A stretch of 64,000 bases of DNA from Corythucha ciliata (Eukaryota > Arthropoda > Insecta > Hemiptera > Tingidae), in assembly GCA_038030265.1 (NCBI GenBank), contig CM075939.1, forward strand, positions 34,639,253-34,703,252. Direction: 5' to 3'. How positions within the stretch are numbered: position 1 is the first letter of the stretch; each line of letters starts with the position of its first letter. Positions 23,314-32,484 of this stretch are shown piece by piece. Position numbers and translations under genes: made by a program. A model generated the notes under the pieces. That model was not told the origin of the DNA. It saw nothing but the letters and a program-made list of their open reading frames with translations, and made no database searches.

Positions 23314-23516
23314 ACACTAAACCTAAATCGTCGGATGTTTTAGCCGTAGTTCACGGTAAAAAAGTGTCACTGACCAACATTTTTGATATATTTGGTTTGT
23401 TGCCAAACGACAACAACAAATCTCATGGAGTACCGGACTCAATGTTTCTCTGAAACGCCACCAGATAACGTATCCCTTAGCTACAATCGCCAATAACAAC
23501 CCTTCGTACTTGAGCC

Positions 23517-23663
23517 CCAGGGGGGTTGTAATAGAAAAGTGAAACACACGTGAGACGAGATGAGATTGACTTTGACAGCTAAAATTTATGAACACAACAT
23601 GGCTGTGAAATTCATTCTCATCTCGTCTCACACGTGTTTCACTTTTCTATTACAACCCCCCAG
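23517..23663. mobile_element. Hairpin MITE in unit C
   Basis: Third copy of the hairpin element, at the same relative position as in A and B. Confidence 0.8.
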
Positions 23664-23805
23664 GTTTACACACCCTCCTGATGTGGCCAGTCATATGATA
23701 AGTTGTTTTAGAGAGTTTTAAAAAATGAAAAAAAACACTCGTTCGGTTTTCCGTAAATCTTCTCGTACACATTACTGACGACGAGGATAAAAGCTGTCGA
23801 GTCTG

Positions 23806-24033
23806 ATGCCGAAAAAGAGAGATCGGCAGGTCAGCGACTATTGCTCGAATCCACAGAACACTAGCAATTCGTTTAATGAGTCACAAAGAAGCAGTCATAT
23901 TACGATCAAATGCGAAAATTTCGATCCTAAGACATGCGACCTGGAGGTGTGGTACTTGAAATTCTCCACTGCACTGCGGCTTTCTCAAATTCAAGACGAG
24001 GTAACAACAAGATGTTTGCTAAAGTCAGCCCAC
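23806..24033 (+). pseudogene. Gypsy gag N-terminus, unit C
   Basis: Reads MPKKRDRQVSDYCS to RCLLKSA as in unit B. The gag frame resumes at about 24878 after the MITE nest, so this is the start of the same decayed element that continues to 26766. Confidence 0.8.
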
Positions 24034-24253
24034 TTAGGGATGGACTCTCGCCCACCCCCGAATTTAGTGAAATGAGCTTCCCCTTTACCACTTCTTCTAA
24101 AAATAAAGCACCGGGAATAATTTTAGAACAAACGATCACTGTGAAAGCGTCTATACGTAAGTTTTTTTGTTGATTTCTTTAAATATTTTTGGTGGGAGTG
24201 AACAAATCGAACTATCGAAGTGAAGCAACACATTCGAGAGTCCATCACTAAAG
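24033..24253. mobile_element. MITE with GATGGACTCTCG ends, copy 2
   Basis: Same structure as 20061-20281. It forms the left part of the nest that splits the Gypsy gag. Confidence 0.75.
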
Positions 24254-24874
24254 CTTTGGTTTCCTAGAAAAGCGGTGCCGTAAAATTCTCCGAAAATTTC
24301 CCTTTTAAATCAAGCCATAGTTGCCTAGGTAGCGGTAAACAGAAAGCGGTACCGCTTCCATCGCGGTGGTAATGAGCGTATTTCCAAGCGGGGTGCTTTC
24401 CTCGTAGTTCCAACTATTTGGTAGTATTTTCTTTCAACATCAGAATAGAGTCGTTTTCGGACGGTATTATTTACGATTTTGTCACCGTCTATAGCGTCCA
24501 GGTAGTTTTTACGCTCATTGTAAAAAAAAAAACGTCCACCGCCACCGTCAAAAACCGTGGATAATGGCCTCGCCACACCGAACGCGAACTGCCGCGCGGA
24601 CTGGTCCGCACGCGGAAAAACTATGGTAACGGGGTATACCTCACCCACGTTGTCATGGTTTTCTAGCGAGCGGACCAGTCCGCGCGGCAGTTCGCGTTTG
24701 TGTGGCGAGGCCTTTACAGTTCATCACCGTCACGAACGGCCGTCTCATTCGAAGCGGTGCCGCTGTCATGTTGACCGAACTTTACTCTCTAGGCAACTAC
24801 TGGCGTGATTTAAAAGGGGTTTTTTTTTTTTTTTTCACCGCTATATTACGGCACCGCTTTTCTAGGAAACCAAG
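24254..24874. mobile_element. TIR element with CTTTGGTTTCCTAG ends
   Basis: Ends ctttggtttcctagaaaagc followed by ggtgccgtaa, and the inverse finishing in aggaaaccaag; about 30 bp of inverted repeat. The interior contains several gcggtaccgct-type short palindromes and a nested GC-rich element (24568-24712). No transposase found. Left-end copies without the right end are seen at 20282-20344 and 48168-48345. Confidence 0.8.
24568..24712. mobile_element. Nested GC-rich TIR element
   Basis: Arms of about 43 bp: gcctcgccacaccgaacgcg, aactgccgcgcggactggtc, and the inverse at 24670-24712. The short centre contains ttgtcatggtt and ggtaacgggg. It is nested in the 24254-24874 element. Confidence 0.8.
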
Positions 24875-24877
24875 GCT

Positions 24878-26766
24878 TAAGTGGACAGACTTTAGTTGGG
24901 CATTTGGAGTTCTTGGTTTTGAGTATTTTAGTTAATTTGTGTAAACCAAAAAATGTCGAAGATTATTCTTGTTCCGAGCTGTTTGAATTACTTTCCAAAC
25001 ATTTCAAACCGCTTCGTCTGAAAACTTGCGAGAGAGTACGTTTTTTTTTTTCAATGAAACAACAGAACGAGACTTTGAACGATTTTGCTAATCGGCTCAA
25101 AGAAAGTTCTTCGTTTTGTGATTTTCCCAGCTACATATATCAGAAAGCGTTAATTACCGCATTCGTAGTGGGTGTTTCAGACCGTAAAATTCGATCCGTT
25201 CTGCTTCAGAAGGATTACTTGTCTTTCCATGAGTTACTAGAGGCTAGCAAAACTCTTGAAATCGTGTTTGCCCCGGAAAACAACCACAATTCTGACACCG
25301 AGGATGTTTCTTGTTGAGGGCAGCACTTGAGAAAAACATGCAAGTTCAAAAGACGCGGAATGTAATCACAGTGGGCGTCTTGGCCACATTTCCAAAGTAC
25401 GTCGGTCTGCGGAGAAAGGGCAAAATTCTAAAGTCAGGGAGATCAACAAAAATTCTTTGAATTCTCTTGACTTACTCGCGTTAAATACCAGCAAGTCAGG
25501 CGAAGCAATTAGAATTCCGGTCACCATTAATTCACACGGGCAGTCCAGTTACTATCATTTCCGAAAAGACGTTGGCATTTCTGAAAACTGAGGCAACCCT
25601 CAAACCACCAAGAAAGTCTTTTGTTTCCTACAGTGGTCACCGTATTCCGGTACTCGGTGAAGAATTTGTGAATGTTCGATTCAAAAACATACAAAAGGTC
25701 CTATTGCTATACGTCGTAAAGGGAGAGCATCATGATTTATTAGGAAGAGATTGGATATTTGCTCTCAAAATCAGTTCCCATTCGATAGAAATGCTTACAA
25801 GAGGCCTATGACGTACTGCAAATTTCGGTCACTATGCCCCATCTTCCATCGATTCGTCCTCTCGATATAGATTCAATGCTCGTCAAACATCGCAACGTTA
25901 TTTTTGATGAACAATTTGGCCATTGTAGCAAAGTTGTGGCCTCTCTTCCCCTTAAACCTGGGGTTTCTCCAACATTTCGTAAGGCTAGGCCTGTTCCTTA
26001 CGCCCTGAGAGACGCTGTAAATGAAGAAATAGGGAGATTAGTATCGTCTGGAATTCTCAAACCAGTTGAAACGTCGTCTTGGGCCGCTCCTTGCGTCATT
26101 GTTAGAAAACCGACTTTGCGCAGATTTTTCTTCTGGGTTGAACCAAGCTCTTCTAGAACCTCAAACTTATCCACTACCAACGCCGGATGAAATATTCACA
26201 AAATGACAAAATGGAGAAAAGGTTTCCGTTCTCGACTTATCGACGCCTACCTTTCTATAACTATACCGGGTCGATGAAGCAAGTAAAAACTTGCTCGTCG
26301 TAAATACCAATCAAGGTCTTTTCCAATATACTAGACTTTGTTTCGGCGTTTCTCCTGCGCCATCTAGTTTCCAAAGAGCAATGGCGAACATGCTTTAAAA
26401 AAAATGTACCAAACACTTGTTGCTTTTTGGATGATATTACAGTTACAGGAAAAAATGACTTGGAACATTTAAAAAATTTGTCTGAAGTTTTGAAACGAAT
26501 TGAAGAATACGATTTAGGGTTAAAAATGATAAAAATATAAATTTCTACAGACGTCGGTGACTTATGTAGGCCACAAAATATCCAAAGCTGGACTACATGC
26601 ACTTCCAGAAAAAGTCCAAGCGGTTCTCGATATGCCTGCCCCTGAGAATTTGAAACAGTTGGAGTCTTTCCTAGGGATGGTAAACTTTTTCTCAAAATTT
26701 ATCAAGAATGTTCCAGCATGTGCCATCCTCTCAACTGTTTACGGAGGAAAAATGTTTCCTGGATAA
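24878..26766 (+). pseudogene. Decayed Ty3/Gypsy gag-pol
   Basis: Continues the gag of unit C. In order: capsid (LSKHFKPLRLKTCERVRFFF, DFANRLKESSSFCDFPSYIY), a CCHC knuckle readable only after a frame change (CKFK...CNH..RLGHISKV, about 25338-25400), protease (SPVTIISEKTLAFL, LLGRDWIFALKI), and reverse transcriptase (KARPVPYALRDAVNEEIGRL, CFGVSPAPSSFQRAMANML, catalytic FLDD near 26427, then VGHKISKAGLHALPEKVQAV). Stops and frame changes are scattered through it. The catalytic aspartate of the protease DTG motif is replaced by histidine (HTGS at 25533). RNase H, integrase and a 3' LTR are not found; diverged repeats begin at 26.8 kb. Confidence 0.85.
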
Positions 26767-26889
26767 GGTCGACTGCTTGTAAAAACGCGTTCAGGATGCT
26801 GAAGGATGCATTAATATCAGCTCCAATTCTCGTTTGACTTATAACAATTACAATTTGATTTCTGTATCGACTCCGTTCCAATCCAGGGG

Positions 26890-27710
26890 TGTGACTCTGT
26901 GACTTCTGAATATTTATATTTTGTCCCCGAAATCTCCAAATAATTCCGCCCGAAAACCTGATTTCCCACTGAAAAAATTTGCCGCGATTTTCGTCATTCA
27001 CGGTAAAAATTGGTCAATTTTTTTCCGTTTTAGACCCTTTTGAGAGTTTTTGGTCATTTTTAAATAGAGAATTGCCCGTTTAGCCATTTTCCAGGCGTGA
27101 ATAATGGCCAGTTTTGGCCTTTTTTGGGCAGTGATCGTCTGTTTAGGCATTCTCAAGGCTCGAAAGGTCAGTTAAACTATTTTGAGGGTACATAGAGTCA
27201 GTTTTTCCGATTTTGTGACTTGGATATAGCCAGTTTGGCGATTTCTAGGGCACGCAAAAACAGTTTAGCCATTTTCAAGACTCAAATCAGCAGTTTTTTT
27301 TTTTTTTTTCATTTTTAAGGTGCTCACAGTCCGGAAAGTTTTGGTTGGCCATTCTTGGCACGCGAATGGTTAATTTAGCCCTTTTTATTGCAAGGCTCAC
27401 CTTTTAGGCTTTTTTCAAGGCGCGAGTCGTTAATTTTTCCAGTTTCAGGACTCATAAAGGCAGTTTGGTCACTTTTTGAGCGAGAATCGCCAGTCTGGCT
27501 ATTTCTAGCGCGTAAATAGCTAGTTTAGCCATTTATCCATTTTTAGGGCTCGTAAAGTCAATTTGACCACATTTAGAGTGTCAATTAATAACCACAGTTT
27601 GGCTATTTTTAGCGTACAAATTATCAATTTAGCCTTCATCTATTTTCAGGGTACGAACCATGGCATTTTCAGGGCTGCGCGAATCGTCAATTTAGCAAAT
27701 TTTCTGCGTC
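26890..27710 (+). repeat. Degenerate short repeat, family 3
   Basis: About 25 loose copies of a 30-35 bp unit of the form agtttagccatttttagggc followed by cgtaaat. Units are too diverged to align exactly. Not seen elsewhere in the window in this form. Confidence 0.7.
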
Positions 27711-28120
27711 TGACGCACCCCAGACCCCACCATGATACAGTATCGGCTATGAAGTCAACAACCCCCCCCCCCATTCCCGTAGCTCCCAAGTTTTCAAGCA
27801 ATGAAAGATTTAACAAAACAATTTAATGACACCCATACAAACGCCTGAAAAGTGAGAAAAAATCCATTATCTGACGTGAACTATAACTTTGTGGCAAATA
27901 TTTCACGTTCCGAGTAAGTGACTTCAACTGCACGGTGGAGGGGCAATGGCCCTGGTGGCGGCGCGGCGGCTTGCGCGATAACGTTACCAAAAGAAAAGTT
28001 ACGACCAGGATTTTTGTCAATAAAAATTTCTCCAAGTTCTTGATCCCACAACAAACAGCATCATTACATTTTTTACAAATTGTAAAAGAGGTGAACCAAC
28101 AGTTTTAGTACCTACTACCA
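27711..28120. other. No gene recognised
   Basis: Contains a C run near 27760 and otherwise unremarkable sequence upstream of the polyadenylation site of secreted paralogue 3. Confidence 0.35.
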
Positions 28121-28123
28121 TAG

Positions 28124-28129
28124 TTTATT
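28124..28129 (-). terminator. Polyadenylation signal of secreted paralogue 3
   Basis: AATAAA on the minus strand, 17 bases past the stop codon at 28146. Confidence 0.55.
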
Positions 28130-28145
28130 TCAATTAGGATGATTG

Positions 28146-28799
28146 TTAAACGTAGTCACATAAATTAATTTTACTTGCGACATCATTCACAATTTCTTTG
28201 AATTGGGGGTTGAGAATATCGATAACAATTGATCGCACGAAACTACACTTTTGCAAGATATCGGTTAGAAACTGAATCATTTTAGTTTCGATACCTCCTG
28301 CCATTTCTATTTGCACCCCCTCAAAATCATTAATTTCCGCTTTATTGACGTCCACAACGCACGACGTACTGTTGGGAGTACTGACAGTTAAAACCAATGT
28401 AGCTACGTTTGACGCGACGGATAGTTTGGTCTTCCCACCAGCCAGCTTGAAAAAAAGTGGACCTTCGACGATGAATTCAGTGAAATCAAGTTCAAAAGTT
28501 TTAAGCCCCGCCACAATGCTAATTGTAGTCGATTCATCAGTGGTAACCATCGACGCGTTACCCTTTCGCTCGATTGTGCTCGCATCTTTGAAGGTCCCTC
28601 CGTTAGCTTTGATGTCGATCAAAGGCAAGCCGAGTAGTCCTGTAATTTCTTTTTTGATGTCAGGAAGTTCCATTGTTTGATGCTTCTTCAATTGGATTCC
28701 TTCGTCGATTTGCTCGATGGCCCAGTCTATGATTATCTCGGCGGCCGTATCTGCGTGGACAGCTACAGCGCACAGCACGAATATTATAACAACCTTCAT
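28146..28799 (-). CDS. Secreted group 7 allergen-like protein, paralogue 3
   Basis: Single-exon gene for 217 residues from the ATG at 28799. The frame is open 12 codons further up, but the upper ATG lies before the initiator TCAGTTC, and only the inner start gives a clean signal peptide (MKVVIIFVLCAVAVHADT). The mature chain starts AAEIIIDWAIEQIDEGIQLK. It has the GGTFKDASTIERKGNASMV block, the conserved cysteine in STSCVVDVNKAEINDFEGV, and the C-terminal INLCDYV. NAS and NST are possible glycosylation sites. It is about 16 kb from paralogue 2 in the same orientation, separated by transposon sequence. Function as for paralogue 1: probable lipid-binding fold, inferred. Confidence 0.8.
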   Translation of the reverse strand: MKVVIIFVLCAVAVHADTAAEIIIDWAIEQIDEGIQLKKHQTMELPDIKKEITGLLGLPLIDIKANGGTFKDASTIERKGNASMVTTDESTTISIVAGLKTFELDFTEFIVEGPLFFKLAGGKTKLSVASNVATLVLTVSTPNSTSCVVDVNKAEINDFEGVQIEMAGGIETKMIQFLTDILQKCSFVRSIVIDILNPQFKEIVNDVASKINLCDYV

Positions 28800-28816
28800 G
28801 ATGGAATTTTCGGTTT

Positions 28817-28855
28817 GAACTGACATGAATGACATTGATTATTTCTTTATTTTTC
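28817..28855 (-). promoter_or_regulatory. Core promoter of secreted paralogue 3
   Basis: Initiator TCAGTTC (28817-28823), the same heptamer as paralogue 2, preceded about 30 bases upstream by an AT-rich TATA-like AAAATAAAG (28845-28853). It decides the start codon in favour of 28799. Confidence 0.55.
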
Positions 28856-29110
28856 TAAATAATTATCGCCAGATAAAAACTGCCGGTGATTGATTGGATA
28901 AACAAAAACAAAAGGTGGTCAAGCGACGTTCCTCGAATAGTTGTCGAAGGTTTAAATAAATTGTCTCTTTCACTCTTCCATTTTAGTGATCAGCGTCCTT
29001 TGCTAGACCAATCAAGTACCAAACAATAAGTCTGTCCACTGTCAAATTCAGGCAGGGGTGACTATGGGAGACTTCTGAAAATGCAAAAGATAAGGCCTTA
29101 AGAGCCTCGT

Positions 29111-29123
29111 GAAAATCCTGCGT
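29111..29123. repeat. Target-site duplication of the R1-clade element (3' side)
   Basis: gaaaatcctgcgt here and at 37028-37040. It abuts a T run (29123-29129), which is the oligo-A tail of the minus-strand element. Confidence 0.85.
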
Positions 29124-29363
29124 TTTTTTGTGAGGTTGGTGAAATCCTTTATGGACTGACAGTGAGGAGCTGCGAGTCTCCTCACCCTTCGTGTCGGACT
29201 CACCGGAGGTATACCGACTAAAACACCCTTCCTACTGCCTCTTTTATAGGATTGCCCCGGGACCACCTTTCAGGATTACTTCAGGACAATCCTTTTATAG
29301 CCTTTGAAGGCCCCACCTAGTCTTCTTCTTATCCACTCATGAAGCCCCCCTCCTTTTACTTTT

Positions 29364-30513
29364 TTAATCCCTCTCCCACTCTCTATTCAACTCCTTCGCT
29401 TTGAGAACCGCGCATACATAGGTACTTACGGCATCCCAGCCCTCCTTGCTTTCCAACATTTTTGTTGCCACAGTTTCCGGATATAATTCCCCGATGCGGG
29501 CAACGAGCTCGCCCCTGGGGTGCCACCATTTCGAACATACAAAGAATGTATGATGGACATCATCGTCCTCTATGAGGCAGTATCTGCACTGGCCGTCAGC
29601 CACTTTCCCTATCCTTGCCAGAAAGGAACGAAAGTACCCATGACCAGTTAGAAACAGTGTCATGTAATACCCCACCTCTCCGTGATTTCTATTGGTCCAC
29701 CTCTCAACATCAACAATCAGTCTTGCTGTCCACCGCCCTCTACTCTCCTCGTTCCATCGCACTTGCCAGAGCTGGATCGACCGTTTTCTCTCATCTTTCC
29801 TAACTGTCCGCGGGTCTCGCTCTCCCTTACGGAGATATATTCTCCGTTTCTCACCAGCCAGGATGTCGATCGGCACAACACCCGCTACCACCTGAACAGC
29901 AGGACCAGATACAGTTCTGAATGCACTGCACATTCTTAACGCGCCTCTCCTTTGAACTGAGTTCAATCTAATCCGGTATTTCTCGCACTCCAGTGCCTCG
30001 GCCCAGACCTCAGCCCCATATAGCATTACAGCTTCTGCCGTTTTCATTAGGAGCCTCCTCTTTGCTGGGGATGGACCCTGCACATTGGCCATAAGCCTAC
30101 TGAGTTTTCCCACTACGATTGCTGCTTTGTCCGCTGCCTTGCTTGTATGGGCCCAAAGTGTGAGCTTTCCATCTAGCATAACTCCAAGGTAATTAATTGC
30201 CAGAGCCGCTACTATCTCCTGGCCTTCAATTATCATTGTTATTCCCCTTTCTATACGCTTCGAAGTAAATAGCACAATTTCCGTCTTTTGAACAGCCAGT
30301 GACAACTATCTGGACTCCATCCACTCTAGAATCCTCCTCATGGCCTGGTTCAACTTCAACTGAAGCTCCTCAGCCCTTCGAGCTGTTACGACAATGACGA
30401 CATCGTCAGCGTACCCTACCAGGAAAACCCCCTTCGGCATATCCAAACGCAGAATCCCGTCGTAATTAATGTTCCATAGGTCCGCCCCAAGGACCGAACC
30501 TTGAGCTGCACCT
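29364..30513 (-). pseudogene. R1-clade ORF2, RT palm to C-terminus
   Basis: Downstream half of ORF2. It starts with GAAQGSVLGADLWNINYDG, then the catalytic VGYADDVVIVV, the thumb region, and the C-terminal zinc motif CRYCLIEDDDVHHTFFVC (CCHC) typical of R1 elements, and ends LKAKELNREWERD. One stop splits it near 30306. Its upstream continuation is at 32100, on the other side of the Penelope-like element; the two parts join in frame across one copy of the 13-bp duplication. Confidence 0.9.
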
Positions 30514-30566
30514 GAGGTAATCCGCAATATACGTTGGTCTCCCACGGAAGAGCGACGGCGAAGAGA

Positions 30567-30663
30567 TCAAAGGAGTAAAAAAAAGGAAGAATCCTTCGTC
30601 GCAAAATTTATTACTGTCCAGACCGGTTTCGACCAACCTCTGTGGTCATCATCTGTGGACTAT
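30567..30663 (-). repeat. Penelope-like terminal repeat, left (inverted)
   Basis: Inverse of 31993-32089, almost without change (tcaaaggagtaaaa, ttcgtcgcaaaatttattac, gtccagaccggtttcgacca). High identity suggests a fairly recent insertion. It is followed by a partial second copy of ctctgtggtcatcatctgt at 30671. Confidence 0.85.
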
Positions 30664-30700
30664 CTGTGTCCTCTGTGGTCATCATCTGTATCTATCATCT

Positions 30701-31792
30701 GTGGTTAACGGGGAATATTACAGGATAGATGGCTTACCTATGGGTTCCCCCTTGTCACCCCTTATGGCGGAAATTTATATGTACTTCTGGGAGAGCACCC
30801 TGTTCAGTCAGCCAATAGCGAGTACCATAAAATTTTGGCGACGGTACGTTGACGACGTTTTCTGTATGGTTGATTGCTCAGACCCGAACTACGGCAGTTT
30901 ACTCGAACTTATCAATAGTCTGGACCCAAACATCCAATGCACAATGGAGGAAGAGGCTGACAGCTCTTTAAATTTCTTGGACCTGACAATAACGAGAACT
31001 CCTCATCAACCATTCTCTTTTGACATCTACCGTAAGCAGGTCACGACAGACATAGTAATACCCAGTGACTCCATGCATCCATGGTCGCAGAAGATTGCTG
31101 CTTTCGTCTGGTACATCGATCGCGCATTGCGTTTGCCACTTTCACCCCACTCATTTTGCAAGGAGATAGATACGTTAAAGCATATCGCCACCGCAAATGG
31201 ATACAAAGCCAGGCTCATTGATGCACTCATTGCGAAACGCCAAAAAGCGCATGTTGTGAGGCGCACGTATTCCTCACTCCCCCCAGAGGAACAGCAACCC
31301 TTTGCAGTCTTGCCATACTTGGGACGGCTTTCAAGAGCAATAGCGTCAATACTGCGAAAGGACGGGGTTAGAACGGCGTTTAGGAAGACTAATCCACTTC
31401 GAAAAAAAGTGTGCAGATTGAAGCCTAAACGAGAAATCCTGGATAAGTCAGGGGTGTACCAGCTGCGATGTGTATGCGAAAAGCCTATCCCAACATATAC
31501 GGGTCAAACTGGGAGACGCTTGGCTACACGGGTTAATGAACACATGCCCAGTTCGTCAAAAAACTCTGAATTCAAAACGCATCTCCTAGCTTGCGGTCAT
31601 TCTTTCGATGTAACCAGAGAAGTTAGTCTCCTGCATGAAATCAATAAAGGAAGGACTCTTGATTGGGCGGAGCAATTGGAGATTGTAGCCAGCTGTCAAG
31701 ACGGGAACCTACAGGTCTTGAATGTCAACCGGGACTTCAATATATTGCCGTGCGCCCGTGCCCTACTGGATCTAGGGTGGGGTAAGCGTTGA
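30701..31792 (+). CDS. Penelope-like RT (partial) and GIY-YIG endonuclease
   Basis: 363 codons without a stop. The N-terminal part is the second half of the reverse transcriptase: GLPMGSPLSPLMAEIYMYFW near residue 11, the catalytic RRYVDDVFCM (YVDD about residues 49-52) and NFLDLTITR. Earlier RT motifs are missing, so the element is 5'-truncated and the ATG is only the first in frame. The C-terminal third holds a GIY-YIG nuclease: SGVYQLRC, YTGQTGRRLATRVNEH, with the downstream asparagine/histidine region to the end. This domain pair is the hallmark of Penelope-like elements. In a full element it would nick DNA and prime reverse transcription. The frame is intact although the element is truncated, consistent with a young copy. 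Confidence 0.9.
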   Translation: MVNGEYYRIDGLPMGSPLSPLMAEIYMYFWESTLFSQPIASTIKFWRRYVDDVFCMVDCSDPNYGSLLELINSLDPNIQCTMEEEADSSLNFLDLTITRTPHQPFSFDIYRKQVTTDIVIPSDSMHPWSQKIAAFVWYIDRALRLPLSPHSFCKEIDTLKHIATANGYKARLIDALIAKRQKAHVVRRTYSSLPPEEQQPFAVLPYLGRLSRAIASILRKDGVRTAFRKTNPLRKKVCRLKPKREILDKSGVYQLRCVCEKPIPTYTGQTGRRLATRVNEHMPSSSKNSEFKTHLLACGHSFDVTREVSLLHEINKGRTLDWAEQLEIVASCQDGNLQVLNVNRDFNILPCARALLDLGWGKR

Positions 31793-31992
31793 CCACTGCC
31801 TATCTTTCTAAACACCCGGCGGTAGAATTATTCTTTTAGTATTAGCCGAACTCTAGTCCTGTTTCCTTTAAAAAATCATCCTAATACTCTACGTTTTGTT
31901 TTTTTTAGACGGTTAGTTTTATTTGATTTACAATTTACGTTTTTGTTAACTTATTCCATTGTTCTATTGATATTATTCCTATGTTATCCTAT

Positions 31993-32089
31993 ATAGTCCA
32001 CAGATGATGACCACAGAGGTTGGTCGAAACCGGTCTGGACAGTAATAAATTTTGCGACGAAGGATTCTTCCTTTTTTTTACTCCTTTGA
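31993..32089 (+). repeat. Penelope-like terminal repeat, right
   Basis: Inverse of the left repeat. It carries the hammerhead-like segment on the plus strand and abuts the right copy of the 13-bp duplication; the last three bases overlap it. Confidence 0.85.
32001..32040 (+). ncRNA. Candidate hammerhead ribozyme-like motif
   Basis: cagatgat, then a 5-bp stem gacca / tggtc closing a 7-base loop (cagaggt), then gaaac and cggtc. This is the order of a minimal type I hammerhead (core, stem II, GAAA). The core departs from CUGAUGA: A replaces the U and there is one extra base before stem II. Penelope-like terminal repeats are known to encode such ribozymes. An inverted copy lies in the left repeat. 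Activity is doubtful given the core changes. Confidence 0.45.
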
Positions 32090-32099
32090 GGTAATCCGC

Positions 32100-32480
32100 T
32101 TCTTTCTTGCCCCTTCCCGCGTGCTAAACGTCACCCATCGCTCGGATAGGTAGTCTTGCAAAACACGGTACAGGTACCTCGGAATTTGAAAATCTTCTTT
32201 CAGAGCCTGCAAGATGTCTCTCCATTTCGCTGAATTGAAAGCATTCCTGACATCCAGAGTGACCGCCATGCAGAGTTCACGGGACCAATGGTTTCCTGTT
32301 TTCGCTGCTTGTGCAGCCGTTACCACTTCTCTCACCGCATCTACAGGGGACCTACCTGCTCTGAACCCGTGTTGCCTCGGTGACAGCCCTCCTGCCGCAG
32401 CAACTGCCTCGAGAGTTCTTTTGTTTAGCAGTTTCTCAAACAGCTTTCCAGCAGTGTCTAGCATGCATAGCGGTCTATGG
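32100..32480 (-). pseudogene. R1-clade ORF2, RT fingers segment
   Basis: HRPLCMLDTAGKLFEKLL, then HGFRAGRSPVDAV, the catalytic-site strand MAVTLDVRNAFNSAKWRDIL, and YLSERWVTFSTREGARKKRI. It is bounded by the solo LTR upstream and the Penelope-like element downstream. The frame is unbroken within this segment. Confidence 0.9.
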
Positions 32481-32484
32481 GCTT

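Larger units (their letters stand above)
20345..24253 (+). repeat. Long tandem repeat, unit C
   Basis: Third copy, with the mariner-type MITE (as in A), a 1.7-kb insertion or retained segment (21616-23328) encoding a MULE transposase, the hairpin MITE and the gag start. It differs from A and B by a small deletion near 23395. Unlike A and B it continues into the rest of a Gypsy element. Confidence 0.85.
30526..32086 (+). mobile_element. Penelope-like element, 5'-truncated, inside R1 ORF2
   Basis: 1561 bp flanked by the direct repeat tgaggtaatccgc (30513-30525 and 32087-32099). Inside lie two inverted terminal repeats of about 97 bp (30567-30663 and 31993-32089) around the coding part, plus a 41-bp tail at the left (30526-30566), an arrangement known from Penelope-like elements. 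Both repeats include a hammerhead-like segment. It encodes a partial RT and a GIY-YIG endonuclease. Confidence 0.9.

Noticed and set aside
28800..28835. Upstream ATG for secreted paralogue 3
   Set aside because: It lies upstream of the conserved TCAGTTC initiator and would put a hydrophilic stretch before the signal peptide; the ATG at 28799 fits the family.
30526..30566. Native R1 sequence upstream of the RITSG motif
   Set aside because: The minus strand reads GDQRIL, R1-like by eye, but the 13-bp duplication places this 41-bp stretch inside the Penelope-like insertion as its tail, and the R1 frame joins directly across the duplication.
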